The notes under the pieces: generated by a model
The model's input: only the letters and a program-made list of their open reading frames with translations
Told to the model about the DNA's origin: nothing
Database searches by the model: none
Shown: positions 8,128-17,439 of the stretch, in pieces
How positions within the stretch are numbered: the stretch's first letter is position 1
Layout: each line of letters begins with the position of its first letter
Assembly (NCBI GenBank): GCA_947464995.1
Contig: CANHZG010000005.1
Coordinates: forward strand, 1 to 35,674
Length of the DNA: 35,674 nt
DNA from: Comamonadaceae bacterium
Lineage (GTDB): Bacteria; Pseudomonadota; Gammaproteobacteria; Burkholderiales; Burkholderiaceae_C
Reading direction: 5' to 3'
Made by a program: the position numbers and the translations under genes

Positions 8128-8655
8128 ATGGGACAAAGGACCGTTATTCGGGAATTGCAGGACCGGTTAGCAAATCGTTTGCAGTTGGTCCAAGAAAAAG
8201 GCGGCGTGGCCGATTGGTTGGCTGTACGGTCAGCCGGGAAGCACTATTTGTTTTCACTTAGACAAGCCGGCGAAATACTTCCAGTATTCAACCTGCAACC
8301 GGTTCCATTCACAAAGCCCTGGTTTTTGGGCGTGCTCACCATTCGTGGTGGGTTGTTAGGGGTCATTGAGTTTGGCCAATTCACGCTCAGCGCTGTACCG
8401 GCTCCCTCTTGGCGTGAAGAGAGCAGCATGGCCATTTCGATGAATGAACAATTGGAAGTGAATTGCGCTTTGCAGGTAGACGAGGTGTTGGGGTTGAAGG
8501 GTAGTGGGGCGTTTGTTGCATCGAAACCCTCTGCGTCAGGAGCACCTCCCTACTATTCACATTGCTATGAGGACAACACGGGACTTGTATGGCAATCGTG
8601 TGATTTGCAAATACTTGCGCGGAACCCCGAGTTTTTGGATATCAGCGTTTGCTAA
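8128..8655 (+). CDS. pilI: Chemotaxis adaptor PilI (CheW-like)
   Basis: Protein of 175 residues with one CheW-like domain covering about residues 28-165. [23 protein letters not shown] and [17 protein letters not shown] correspond to conserved CheW strands. It should couple the receptor PilJ to the kinase ChpA in the cytoplasm. It starts 3 bp after the pilH stop and ends 11 bp before pilJ. The order G-H-I-J is that of P. aeruginosa, which supports the name. Confidence 0.9.
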   Translation: MGQRTVIRELQDRLANRLQLVQEKGGVADWLAVRSAGKHYLFSLRQAGEILPVFNLQPVPFTKPWFLGVLTIRGGLLGVIEFGQFTLSAVPAPSWREESSMAISMNEQLEVNCALQVDEVLGLKGSGAFVASKPSASGAPPYYSHCYEDNTGLVWQSCDLQILARNPEFLDISVC

Positions 8656-8666
8656 AAGGTAAGTAC

Positions 8667-10928
8667 ATGTCGACAGACCCATCAATCTTGGACCAATCTG
8701 CAGAAGAGAAGTTTCATCAGGGCCATTCCTTAGATGGATTTGCGTGGCCAGAACCTGCAGGAGGTGGCCCCAAACCATCGTTTGCGAAGGAAAAGTCCGC
8801 AAAGCTTGATAGCGCTAATTCATTTCCATGGGACACATCCTCCCTGATCTCTCTGCCATTATTGGGGTGGCGAACGCTCGGGCAACACCAATCCATTCTG
8901 GGCGGGATTTTTGGTGCAGCGCTGATTGCACTTGGGGTCCTCATTTACATGACTTTGAGCCAGTCGGACGCGACTACCCACTATTTGAAAGCCACTGGGC
9001 AGTCGTTGCTGCAGTCCGAGCGCTTGGCAAAAGCCGCAACGCAGGCTTTAACAGGCAATGAAAGCGCGTTTGCAGATTTAGCCAGTAGCACGGAACTACT
9101 GGTAAAGGCCATTAACGTACTGCACTCCGGGGAGCCGGTTGTCCAAGTGCAACCGTTGGGGCCAGAATATCAAACCGTAGTCGAAAAACTGGCCTCGCTT
9201 GCTGAGCGATCAGAAGCCAATGCCAACACCATTGGGGCGCAGCAGAAAACCCTTATGCAGATGGGCGCAGCCTTACTTCTGGTAAATCGCAGGTCTGAAG
9301 AGTTGCTTGACCTGACGAAAAATATCTCTGCGCTTAAGCAGCAGCAATCGGCGTCACCCGCAGAAATATCAGCCATCGGCGAGTTGTCTACCCTAACTCA
9401 ACGCATCGGAAAGTCCTCCAATGAGTTCATGACCACGATGGGCGTCAGCGCAGAAGCGGTATTCTTGTTGGGAAAAGACCTCAATTCGTTTCGTGACATC
9501 GCGGCTGGACTCCTTGACGGTAGCTCCGAGTTGCGCATCAATCCAACAAGAGACAAAGGGACGCGCGATCAACTCTTGACGCTAATTGAAATGTACGAGG
9601 AGACGCGGACGCAGGCCAGTGCGTTGTTAGACAACCTGCAAGGTCTCGCAGCCGCACGTGAAGCGCAAAAGTCGCTTGTGGCAGACAGTCAGTACATAAG
9701 GGACCAACTCGAAGGGCTCCAGTCCGGGTTGTCCGAGAGTGCAAAAGTGAATTCCGCAATATGGTTAGCACGAATATTGACCGCTTCGCTAGCGATCCTC
9801 GCTGCTGCTGGTATGGTTTACGTTCAGCTGAAGGACAGTCGAATTCGTCAAATCGCCGCTGAAACCAGACACAAAAGCGCCGAGGAACTGCGCGCCGAAG
9901 CTCAGCGAAAGGAGCGTGACCTCCAGCGCATGAACGACGCCAATCAGACAGCCATTTTGCGACTCATGAATGAGTTGCAGAGCGTAGCGGAAGGTGATTT
10001 GACGCAGGAAGCCACAGTCAGCGAAGACATTACAGGAGCCATCGCCGATTCAGTGAACTACACAGTCGAAGAGTTGCGAACCTTGGTACTCAATGTCCAA
10101 GGAACCGTTGATCGAGTAGTAAAGACCACTTCAAACGTGGACGCTGCGTCTGCCGCGCTCTTGATCAAGTCGAATCAGCAACTCGTAGAGATTCGTAGCA
10201 CCGGGCAGTCCGTGGTGGAGATGGCCAGCCGAATCAACGAAGTTTCCGATCGGGCACAGGAGTCCGCCGTTGTCGCAAGGCAATCGCTGCAAGCGGCTCA
10301 AACGGGACTCAGTGCGGTGCAAAACACCATCGATGGCATGAATGTCTTGCGCGACCACATTCAGGAAACCTCCAAACGCATCAAACGACTTGGCGAGTCA
10401 TCGCAAGAAGTTGGTGAAATAACTGAGTTGATCTCCGACATTACGGAGCAGACCAACGTTTTAGCGCTCAACGCAGCGATACAAGCGGCGTCAGCGGGGG
10501 AGGCTGGGCGGGGATTTTCTGTGGTGGCCGAAGAAGTTCAGCGGCTTGCCGAGCGATCAGCTGCTGCGACCCAACAAATCGCAAACTTGGTTAAAGCAAT
10601 TCAGACCGATACCAACAATGCGATGAGCGCGATGGAGCGATCTGCGCAGGGTGTGGTGGAGGGAGGAAAGCTGTCGGACGCCGCAGGTACTGCATTGTCT
10701 GAAATTGACAGGGTTTCCCGTAGCATGGCCGATCGCATCGACCAGATATCTAGGGCAGCTTCTACCGAGGCGGCACTGGCGGACTCCGTTGCTCAGAACA
10801 TTCAAAAAATCTTCTTGGTGACGGAACAGACCGGTGAAGGAACCCGCGCAACCGCTGGTCAGGTACGCGAACTCTCCCGTATGGCGCAGGAACTCCGCAA
10901 TTCTGTTTCACGTTTCAAGATTGCCTAG
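8667..10928 (+). CDS. pilJ: Type IV pilus methyl-accepting chemotaxis receptor PilJ
   Basis: Membrane chemoreceptor of 753 residues. Membrane segments lie at about residues 75-100 ([19 protein letters not shown]) and 365-388 ([16 protein letters not shown]), enclosing a helical periplasmic domain of the PilJ type. A HAMP-like and coiled-coil stretch follows, then the signalling tip near residues 590-635 ([33 protein letters not shown]). The C-terminus (SVSRFKIA) has no CheR/CheB-tethering pentapeptide. About 70 polar residues precede the first membrane segment, absent from P. aeruginosa PilJ as I recall it. ATG 8667 has AAAAGG 7 nt upstream; an upstream TTG at 8649 would overlap pilI and is less likely. 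Confidence 0.93.
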   Translation: MSTDPSILDQSAEEKFHQGHSLDGFAWPEPAGGGPKPSFAKEKSAKLDSANSFPWDTSSLISLPLLGWRTLGQHQSILGGIFGAALIALGVLIYMTLSQSDATTHYLKATGQSLLQSERLAKAATQALTGNESAFADLASSTELLVKAINVLHSGEPVVQVQPLGPEYQTVVEKLASLAERSEANANTIGAQQKTLMQMGAALLLVNRRSEELLDLTKNISALKQQQSASPAEISAIGELSTLTQRIGKSSNEFMTTMGVSAEAVFLLGKDLNSFRDIAAGLLDGSSELRINPTRDKGTRDQLLTLIEMYEETRTQASALLDNLQGLAAAREAQKSLVADSQYIRDQLEGLQSGLSESAKVNSAIWLARILTASLAILAAAGMVYVQLKDSRIRQIAAETRHKSAEELRAEAQRKERDLQRMNDANQTAILRLMNELQSVAEGDLTQEATVSEDITGAIADSVNYTVEELRTLVLNVQGTVDRVVKTTSNVDAASAALLIKSNQQLVEIRSTGQSVVEMASRINEVSDRAQESAVVARQSLQAAQTGLSAVQNTIDGMNVLRDHIQETSKRIKRLGESSQEVGEITELISDITEQTNVLALNAAIQAASAGEAGRGFSVVAEEVQRLAERSAAATQQIANLVKAIQTDTNNAMSAMERSAQGVVEGGKLSDAAGTALSEIDRVSRSMADRIDQISRAASTEAALADSVAQNIQKIFLVTEQTGEGTRATAGQVRELSRMAQELRNSVSRFKIA

Positions 10929-10970
10929 TAGGCACTTGTAACTGCATGGGTGGATTGGGAAACAGTGACC

Positions 10971-13900
10971 ATGGATCAATACATTCTGGGAACCGAGGCC
11001 AGCCCCTTTTCCATCGACAGGAGTCCATTGGCATGGGTTCTCGAAGATTTAAAGAAATCTCTTAAATTCGCCACAGCAGTCGTCTGCCGCTTTGCTTGGG
11101 AGGTGAAAAGTTCGATTGGAAATAATGCGCTAGAGATGGATACTAGTCCGCTGTCCCAGGTCCAGCGGCAACTCCAGCAAGGGGCAGCAGCACTGGACAT
11201 GGTAGGTCAACAGGTTCCGGCCGTGATGTTGCGCGCGGTTGAGTCATTGTCACGAAAATTCATTCAGTCGCCCAAGTCCTGCACTGAAGATGCTGCGCAT
11301 TGCATAGATCGATCCTGCCTCGCCGTCGTCGACTATTTGGAGGGAATTCTCAAGGGACGGACCTTGTCTCCCGTTGCACTTTTCCCCCAACACCGCGCCG
11401 TCTTGGTGCGCATCGGAGCTGAACGGATTCATCCGGCAGATCTCTGGAGTGCACTCTGGCATTGGCGCGACATTGCGTTACCTAGAGGGCTGCTAGGTGA
11501 ACAATATAGTTCGGAAATACGCGTCCGCATGAGCGAGTCGCTTTTGACACTTCTCCATTCTGGTGACCATGGTGCTGCCCGCGAGATGACTGAGTATTGC
11601 GCCGCTTTGGCGGCTGGAAGAGACGTTCGGGAACAGACCACGCTATGGGCGCTGGCCGCGGGTTTCTTTGAAGCGATTTCTTTAGACTTGGTGCCGAAAG
11701 ATATATACGTTAAGCGAGCGGCCTCAAACGTCTTGCAGCAATTTGGAGTGCTTCGCCAAGGTACCATTCGACCGTCCGAACGTGTTGCGCAGGACCTCAC
11801 CTTTTTTTGCGCAATGGCGCAGCCTTCGACTCAACAGTCTGCGCCGCATTTAAGGGCGGTCCGCGAAGCTTACGGTTTGGAACACACACCGGTTTCCGAC
11901 TATGAAATTGAGAAGTTAGGTCGATTAGACGCCGACCAACTTGACCGAGTTCTTCGCAAAATTGCCGCCGCCAGCGAAGCTTGGTCTGCCTTCGCTAATG
12001 GGGAAACCCACCGCGCTGGTTCTCTTGCCGACCTGTTTTCCGAAGTTGGAACCGCCGTCCTGAAGGTGCACTCTGAGCACACTGCGTTCGTAAGTGCGCT
12101 CAGTGATGCCGTCGAGCTTGCGATTCACGAAATCGCCCCGCTGAGGGCGGCGCTGGCGATGGAGGTAGCAACTGCCATCTTGTATTTGGAGGCGGCCTAT
12201 ACGCATATGGATGCCGACGCAGCAACCTATCAGCGTAGCGCTCAGTTGGCCGCCCGCTTGCACCATGTCTGCGCCGCAAACGACTCCTATCCGATAGAGG
12301 ATTGGATGGAGGAGTTGTACCGCCGCGCCAGCGATCAACAAACTATGGGCAGCGTCACGCGCGAACTACGTATTTCACTCGTTGAAGTTGAAAAAGCTTT
12401 GGACCAATTCTTTCGCAGTGGACGGGCAAATGCCGTGTTGCATGCCGCCCCCGCTCATCTGGCGCAGATGCGTGGCGTATTTATGGTGCTAGGGCTCGAG
12501 CAGGCTGCGCTCGCTGCAGTGCGAATGCGATCAAGCATTGAGAAGTACCTTCTGGACAGCGTAGATGCTGCCATCCATCCTTCTGCCCTATTCGATACAT
12601 TGGGGAACAGTCTGGGCGCCATGGGGTTCATGATCGACATGCTGAGCTACCAACTGCCCTTGGCCCGGCGCATGTTTGTTTACGACGAAGGCTTGGCGGA
12701 ATTCCGGTCCATTATTGAACGAGATCGGTCGGTGCGTACTCCGCCAATAACGCCAACTACCCTGTCACTTGACCGCGATCCGCCACCTCAATACCAGTCG
12801 ACTTTCGGTTCACTTAGCCCGTTTTTCGAAAATCTTGAGGACGTGATCTCTCCCGAAACCGAGCCAACACCAGTCCTGGGGGGTGGCGATGAAGGAAAAG
12901 ATCTGCTTGTCTCGGGAACGGGCGACGAAGATATACACCAAATTTTTTTGGACGAGTCCAAAGAGGTCATCTTGGTGGCCGCCTCTGCGGTTCAAGAACT
13001 TGCAGCGCAGACCGGAAACATTGGAGCGCAGGTTCGGCTGCGGAGGGCATTTCACACCATCAAGGGAAGTGCCCGCATGGTGGGCCTCCAAACGTTGGGA
13101 GAAGCAGCATGGGCGTTTGAGCGGTTGCTTAACGAGTGGTTGGCTGATGAGACGCCTTTCACTGGCGCAATGTTTGACCTGACGAGCAGCGCCGTCCGAG
13201 CCTTTGAAATGTGGGTTGATGACATTTCACACGGTAGGGATGGACCTTGGACGGCTGATCCCTTTAGAGACAGCGCAGATGCCTTTAGGACATCGGGCGA
13301 GTACAGACCTTTGCGCTTGCCCGATTACGCGGTGCAGGGCACCGACGACGGTAGGTGCTATCAGACCTTGGCAAGCGGTACGACACAATTGTCAGAGCAA
13401 TCTGAACAGCAGCCAATTTTTGACGTTGTCAACTTTTCCACGGATCAAGTGACGCGGGGTCTGTTTGAACAAGCAGCGGTGTCAATACCTGTGTTGACTG
13501 CATTACCGTCGACCGATGGCGTGCCAATTGGCAGTCCGAATAAGCTGGGAGCGCGCACCGGAAATCCCCCGCCAGAGGTTAGCGATACCGCTGAAGCCGA
13601 CCTATCACCGCCAGTGTCCCCAGCACCAATGAAAGTCATAGGGCATTTGCGATTGAGTCCAGCTTTCTTTGCTGTTTACAGCACCGAGGCAGATGAATGG
13701 TCTTCCCGCTTGATTGCTGAGATCGAGCAATGGGTGCATGACCCGGAGGCTCGCTCGACAGAAGCCGCCATGGTTTTGGCCCACTCTTTACAGGGGGCGT
13801 CAGCGACTGTAGGGTTTGATGCCTTAGCCGAGCTTGCACGGATGTTGGAGCAAGCGCTTGAACATGTCGGGTCTCATCCGAAGAAAGTCGGCGAATGGGC

Positions 13901-16634
13901 CATCGCCTTATTGGCATGTGCACGGCACATTGGTGACTTGCTTGCAGATTTTACGAATGGAAATTTACCAAAACTTGACGAGGCGCTCATGGTGGAGCTC
14001 AAGCGAATCGTCGAACCAAACGGATGGGCATCCCGCTCGGATCCATTAGAAGTTGCTTTAGGCGCACTACAGGACTCGATCAAGAATGAACTCAGTGTCA
14101 CTCCAACAGCCCCTGGACCGGGACTTAGCGGCCAACGGAAGAGTTCTGTTATCGCCGCTACAGGCGATCGCGAAAATGATGATTTGAATATTTCCGTCAT
14201 TGAATCTTCCGCCGTCGCACACGCCTACGCCCCTTCCCAAGCGACGCAAACTTTAGAGGGCTATGTCCAAACACAGTCCATACCGCAACACGACCTAGAG
14301 AGCGAGGACGCGATCGATGCAGAGTTGCTGCCCATATTCCGAGAAGAGGGACATGAATTGTTTCTGGCTCTGGGTCGTTCGCTTCGGGTATGGGTATCGA
14401 ACCCGCAATTAGAAAGTGCGCGCTCACAGTCGTTACGCGTTCTCCACACCATCAAGGGTAGCGCGCGTCTTGCGGGCGCGCTGCGTTTGGGGGAGTTGGC
14501 ACACCGATTGGAGTCTCAGATTGCCGACGCCAAGGCAGAGCGCGCGACCCCGTCGTACATCGATTCATCGATCCATGTTTTTGACCAGCTACGCGGCATT
14601 TTTGATGCATTGGGTCCAATCAATATTGGGGCAAAACCGGATGAAATACCGGCCATCTCGCCGGTCGCCGCGCCAAACCGACCGGATGTGCAACAGGGTG
14701 CGACTGGCGAAGCTGTTTCGCACAGGCTGCTGGGGCATTCGATACGGGTTCGATCGAAAATTTTGGACCGCCTGCTGGACCAAACCGGCGAGGTCATGAT
14801 GGGTCGATCCCGACTGGATGCCAACGTAGCTCAAACGCACAACGGACTGACAGACCTGGGAAACACTTTGAAGCGGATGCGCCACCAGTTGCGCGAATTG
14901 GAGCTTCAGGCTGATCTGCAAATGCAAACACGCCAAACCCAAACCCAAACCCGAGGTTCCGCGCAATTTTTCGATCCTTTGGAATTTGACCGCTTCACGC
15001 GTGTTCAAGAGCTCAGTCGATTGTTGGCAGAGTCTGTTGAAGACGTGGCCACGGTGCAGCGCAATTTACAGATTTGCGTGCAAGGCGCTCAAGACGATGT
15101 GGGCGCCCAGGGTCGACGCGTGAAGGAGCTTCAGCACGATTTGCTGCGCATGCGGTTGGTCGAGTTTGAAAGTATCGCAGACCGCCTCTACGCAGTGGTC
15201 CGTCAGGCGTGTAAGGCAACCGGAAAGCAGGTGCGCCTCGATATTTCGGCCGGTACCATTCAGCTTGACCGCGGCGTATTGGATCGGATCACCCCGGCAC
15301 TCGAGCATATTTTGCGTAACGCGGTTGGACACGGCATCGAACCGGTCGATGTGCGTCTAGCAGCTGGTAAGTCGGCCACTGGGTGCATTACCATCGTCGT
15401 GGTCCAAGATGGCGGCGATGTTGCCGTCACCATCAGCGATGACGGTCGTGGTTTAGACATCGACTTAATCCGGGTTTCTGCACAGGCAAAAAATCTTTGG
15501 GATGGGGAGGCGGACTTCGGCGTACAGGATGCAGTGCGGGTGCTATTTCTCCCTGGGTTCACCACGGCGCAACGGGTTACTGAAATGGAAGGTCGGGGCA
15601 TTGGCATGGACGTCGTACTTTCGGACGTAAATGCCCTTGGTGGGCGCATCGATACCAAAACGACAGTGGGCGTCGGCACTAGTTTTGAGTTGATTCTGCC
15701 ATTGACCACAGCGGTAACTCAAGTTGTACTGTTGCGCATGGGCGCGTTTACGATGGGCGTGCCCTCAAAGTTGATGGAAACTGTATTGCGTGTTCCATCG
15801 GACATGCTCGATCGTGCTTATGAAGATGGTTTCTTGGTGGAGGGCGGTCAGGCTGTAACGTTGTATTGGGGAGGGTCTTTGCTTCAGGTGTCAGACCGTA
15901 GTCTGGAGCGATCAAACAAGCAAAATTCAGTAGCTATCTTTCGCAGCGCGGGCCGACGCGTTGCCTTGCATATCGACGAAGTATTGGGTAATCGCGAGGT
16001 CGTTGTCAAAAACCTAGGCCCCCAGTTAAGCCGCCTACCTGGAATGGCGGGAATGACGGCTATGGCAACCGGTGCCGTGGTGTTCATATACAACCCCGTA
16101 GCTTTGGCCACCGTGTATGCCGACCCCGATCGCCAGGTTCTAGCTTCTGGGAAGCTCAGGGTCCCGAGCGCAGTATTGGGGGGTGGCACTTCAGCGGGGG
16201 CTTTGACCGGCGGCATTCAACGTCATGCTGGTCTAGTGACCGAAATGGATCAACTCGCGCCTTTGGTGTTGGTAGTGGACGACTCCATTACGGTGCGCCG
16301 TGTGGCGCATCGTCTGCTAAGGCGCGAAGGGTTTCGCGTTGCCATGGCCAATGATGGGTTACAGGCCCTGGAGCAATTGCAATTGGAGCGCCCGATGGTG
16401 GTGTTGACGGACATCGAGATGCCGCGCATGGATGGTTTTGAGCTCACCCGAAGCATTCGCGCCGACGCGGGGCTGGCGGGCTTGCCCATCGTCATGATTA
16501 CGTCCCGCATAGCGCAAAAACACCGTGACCACGCAGCCAGTCTTGGTGTAAACCATTACATGGGGAAACCCTACTCGGAACTGGATTTGATGGCCTTGGT
16601 GCGCAGCTATTGCTCCCAAACGGTGCCCGTTTGA
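10971..16634 (+). CDS. chpA: Hybrid chemotaxis histidine kinase ChpA/PilL
   Basis: CheA-type kinase of 1887 residues driving the Pil-Chp pathway. N-terminal ~640 residues are ChpA-like helical, degenerate HPt-type sequence. Canonical HPt motifs HTIKGSA carry H695 and H1159; a degenerate one (HSLQGAS) carries H938. A dimerisation helix starts near 1258 (RVRSKILDRLLDQTGEVM). The ATPase has an N-box at N1450 (RNAVGHGIE), DDGRGL at 1490 and GRGIGMDVV near 1543. A CheW-like domain covers about 1579-1720, and a receiver has D1770-D1771 and phospho-acceptor D1814 (LTDIEMPRMDGF). It is shorter than P. aeruginosa ChpA (about 2470 aa), with fewer recognisable HPt domains. An upstream GTG at 10950 is in frame; neither start has a strong ribosome binding site. 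Confidence 0.93.
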   Translation: MDQYILGTEASPFSIDRSPLAWVLEDLKKSLKFATAVVCRFAWEVKSSIGNNALEMDTSPLSQVQRQLQQGAAALDMVGQQVPAVMLRAVESLSRKFIQSPKSCTEDAAHCIDRSCLAVVDYLEGILKGRTLSPVALFPQHRAVLVRIGAERIHPADLWSALWHWRDIALPRGLLGEQYSSEIRVRMSESLLTLLHSGDHGAAREMTEYCAALAAGRDVREQTTLWALAAGFFEAISLDLVPKDIYVKRAASNVLQQFGVLRQGTIRPSERVAQDLTFFCAMAQPSTQQSAPHLRAVREAYGLEHTPVSDYEIEKLGRLDADQLDRVLRKIAAASEAWSAFANGETHRAGSLADLFSEVGTAVLKVHSEHTAFVSALSDAVELAIHEIAPLRAALAMEVATAILYLEAAYTHMDADAATYQRSAQLAARLHHVCAANDSYPIEDWMEELYRRASDQQTMGSVTRELRISLVEVEKALDQFFRSGRANAVLHAAPAHLAQMRGVFMVLGLEQAALAAVRMRSSIEKYLLDSVDAAIHPSALFDTLGNSLGAMGFMIDMLSYQLPLARRMFVYDEGLAEFRSIIERDRSVRTPPITPTTLSLDRDPPPQYQSTFGSLSPFFENLEDVISPETEPTPVLGGGDEGKDLLVSGTGDEDIHQIFLDESKEVILVAASAVQELAAQTGNIGAQVRLRRAFHTIKGSARMVGLQTLGEAAWAFERLLNEWLADETPFTGAMFDLTSSAVRAFEMWVDDISHGRDGPWTADPFRDSADAFRTSGEYRPLRLPDYAVQGTDDGRCYQTLASGTTQLSEQSEQQPIFDVVNFSTDQVTRGLFEQAAVSIPVLTALPSTDGVPIGSPNKLGARTGNPPPEVSDTAEADLSPPVSPAPMKVIGHLRLSPAFFAVYSTEADEWSSRLIAEIEQWVHDPEARSTEAAMVLAHSLQGASATVGFDALAELARMLEQALEHVGSHPKKVGEWAIALLACARHIGDLLADFTNGNLPKLDEALMVELKRIVEPNGWASRSDPLEVALGALQDSIKNELSVTPTAPGPGLSGQRKSSVIAATGDRENDDLNISVIESSAVAHAYAPSQATQTLEGYVQTQSIPQHDLESEDAIDAELLPIFREEGHELFLALGRSLRVWVSNPQLESARSQSLRVLHTIKGSARLAGALRLGELAHRLESQIADAKAERATPSYIDSSIHVFDQLRGIFDALGPINIGAKPDEIPAISPVAAPNRPDVQQGATGEAVSHRLLGHSIRVRSKILDRLLDQTGEVMMGRSRLDANVAQTHNGLTDLGNTLKRMRHQLRELELQADLQMQTRQTQTQTRGSAQFFDPLEFDRFTRVQELSRLLAESVEDVATVQRNLQICVQGAQDDVGAQGRRVKELQHDLLRMRLVEFESIADRLYAVVRQACKATGKQVRLDISAGTIQLDRGVLDRITPALEHILRNAVGHGIEPVDVRLAAGKSATGCITIVVVQDGGDVAVTISDDGRGLDIDLIRVSAQAKNLWDGEADFGVQDAVRVLFLPGFTTAQRVTEMEGRGIGMDVVLSDVNALGGRIDTKTTVGVGTSFELILPLTTAVTQVVLLRMGAFTMGVPSKLMETVLRVPSDMLDRAYEDGFLVEGGQAVTLYWGGSLLQVSDRSLERSNKQNSVAIFRSAGRRVALHIDEVLGNREVVVKNLGPQLSRLPGMAGMTAMATGAVVFIYNPVALATVYADPDRQVLASGKLRVPSAVLGGGTSAGALTGGIQRHAGLVTEMDQLAPLVLVVDDSITVRRVAHRLLRREGFRVAMANDGLQALEQLQLERPMVVLTDIEMPRMDGFELTRSIRADAGLAGLPIVMITSRIAQKHRDHAASLGVNHYMGKPYSELDLMALVRSYCSQTVPV

Positions 16635-16659
16635 TGGATCAGCAAAAGAGAAAATACAA

Positions 16660-17412
16660 ATGAAAAAAAATGTCATTTCGGGATTGTTGGTCTTGGCCTG
16701 TGCCTGCAGCGCGCTGGCCCAGTCGGATACCAAGCTGATTCGATTGGCTACGCTGGAATGGCCGCCTTTTACAGGCTTGCTGCTGCCCAAGGAAGGTGTG
16801 TCGACCCACGTAGCAACCACGGTTGCCAAGCTGGCAGGGTTCAGGCTCTTGGCAGCGTCATTTGAATGGACCAAGGCAGTTGAAAAGGGCGAAAAGAGCT
16901 CCGATTTCGAGGGGTACTTTCCTGAGTACTTCAGCCAAGAACGAGACGCCGCCTGCTACCTCTCGCAGTCTATCGGAACCAGTGTGTTGGGCATAGCAAG
17001 TCTCAAAGCTGCACCGGTGGTCTGGAATAGGCTATCTAATTTGGAGGGGATTCGGTTGGGCGTGGTGGACGGCTATGTCAATGGCGATGAATTGGATGCT
17101 GCCATCAAAGACAAGCGCCAGGCCGTTGAGGTGACCACTAGCGATGCCGCAAATATCGCAAAACTGCGTGCCAAAAAAATTCGTGCCATCGTGATCGACA
17201 AAAATGTGCTCGATTACACGCTGTTTAGCTTAGGCGACCGCAGCAGTGTGGTGTTTAGTGCAAACCCCATCGCACGCCTGACCTTGCATATTTGTTTTAA
17301 GCGCACTCCCGCTGGTTTGGACATGCGCAATGCTTTTGATGCGGCCCTGGCCCGCACCGATATTGCCAAACTAGAGGCTGAGTATTTTCAGCGCATGTTC
17401 TCGCAGCGATAG
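16660..17412 (+). CDS. Periplasmic solute-binding protein (family 3-like), orphan, at the end of the pil-chp operon
   Basis: Protein of 250 residues with a clear Sec signal peptide (MKKNVISGLLVLACACSALA, cleavage before QS). The mature start LIRLATLEWPPFTG resembles the first strand and ligand loop of family 3 solute-binding proteins (COG0834 type). LGVVDGYVNG and IVIDKNVLDY fit the second lobe. No permease or ATPase gene is nearby, so it is an orphan. The gene starts 25 bp after chpA on the same strand with no visible terminator between, so it is probably co-transcribed. It may be a sensory binding protein feeding PilJ, or an unrelated passenger. Convergent with the dsbD-like gene 27 bp away. 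Confidence 0.8.
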   Translation: MKKNVISGLLVLACACSALAQSDTKLIRLATLEWPPFTGLLLPKEGVSTHVATTVAKLAGFRLLAASFEWTKAVEKGEKSSDFEGYFPEYFSQERDAACYLSQSIGTSVLGIASLKAAPVVWNRLSNLEGIRLGVVDGYVNGDELDAAIKDKRQAVEVTTSDAANIAKLRAKKIRAIVIDKNVLDYTLFSLGDRSSVVFSANPIARLTLHICFKRTPAGLDMRNAFDAALARTDIAKLEAEYFQRMFSQR

Positions 17413-17439
17413 AGCCTGTTGCAGCACACCTGCATTCGA

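Noticed and set aside
10950-10970. GTG start for chpA
   Set aside because: It adds seven residues without similarity or ribosome binding site; ATG at 10971 preferred, though not proven.
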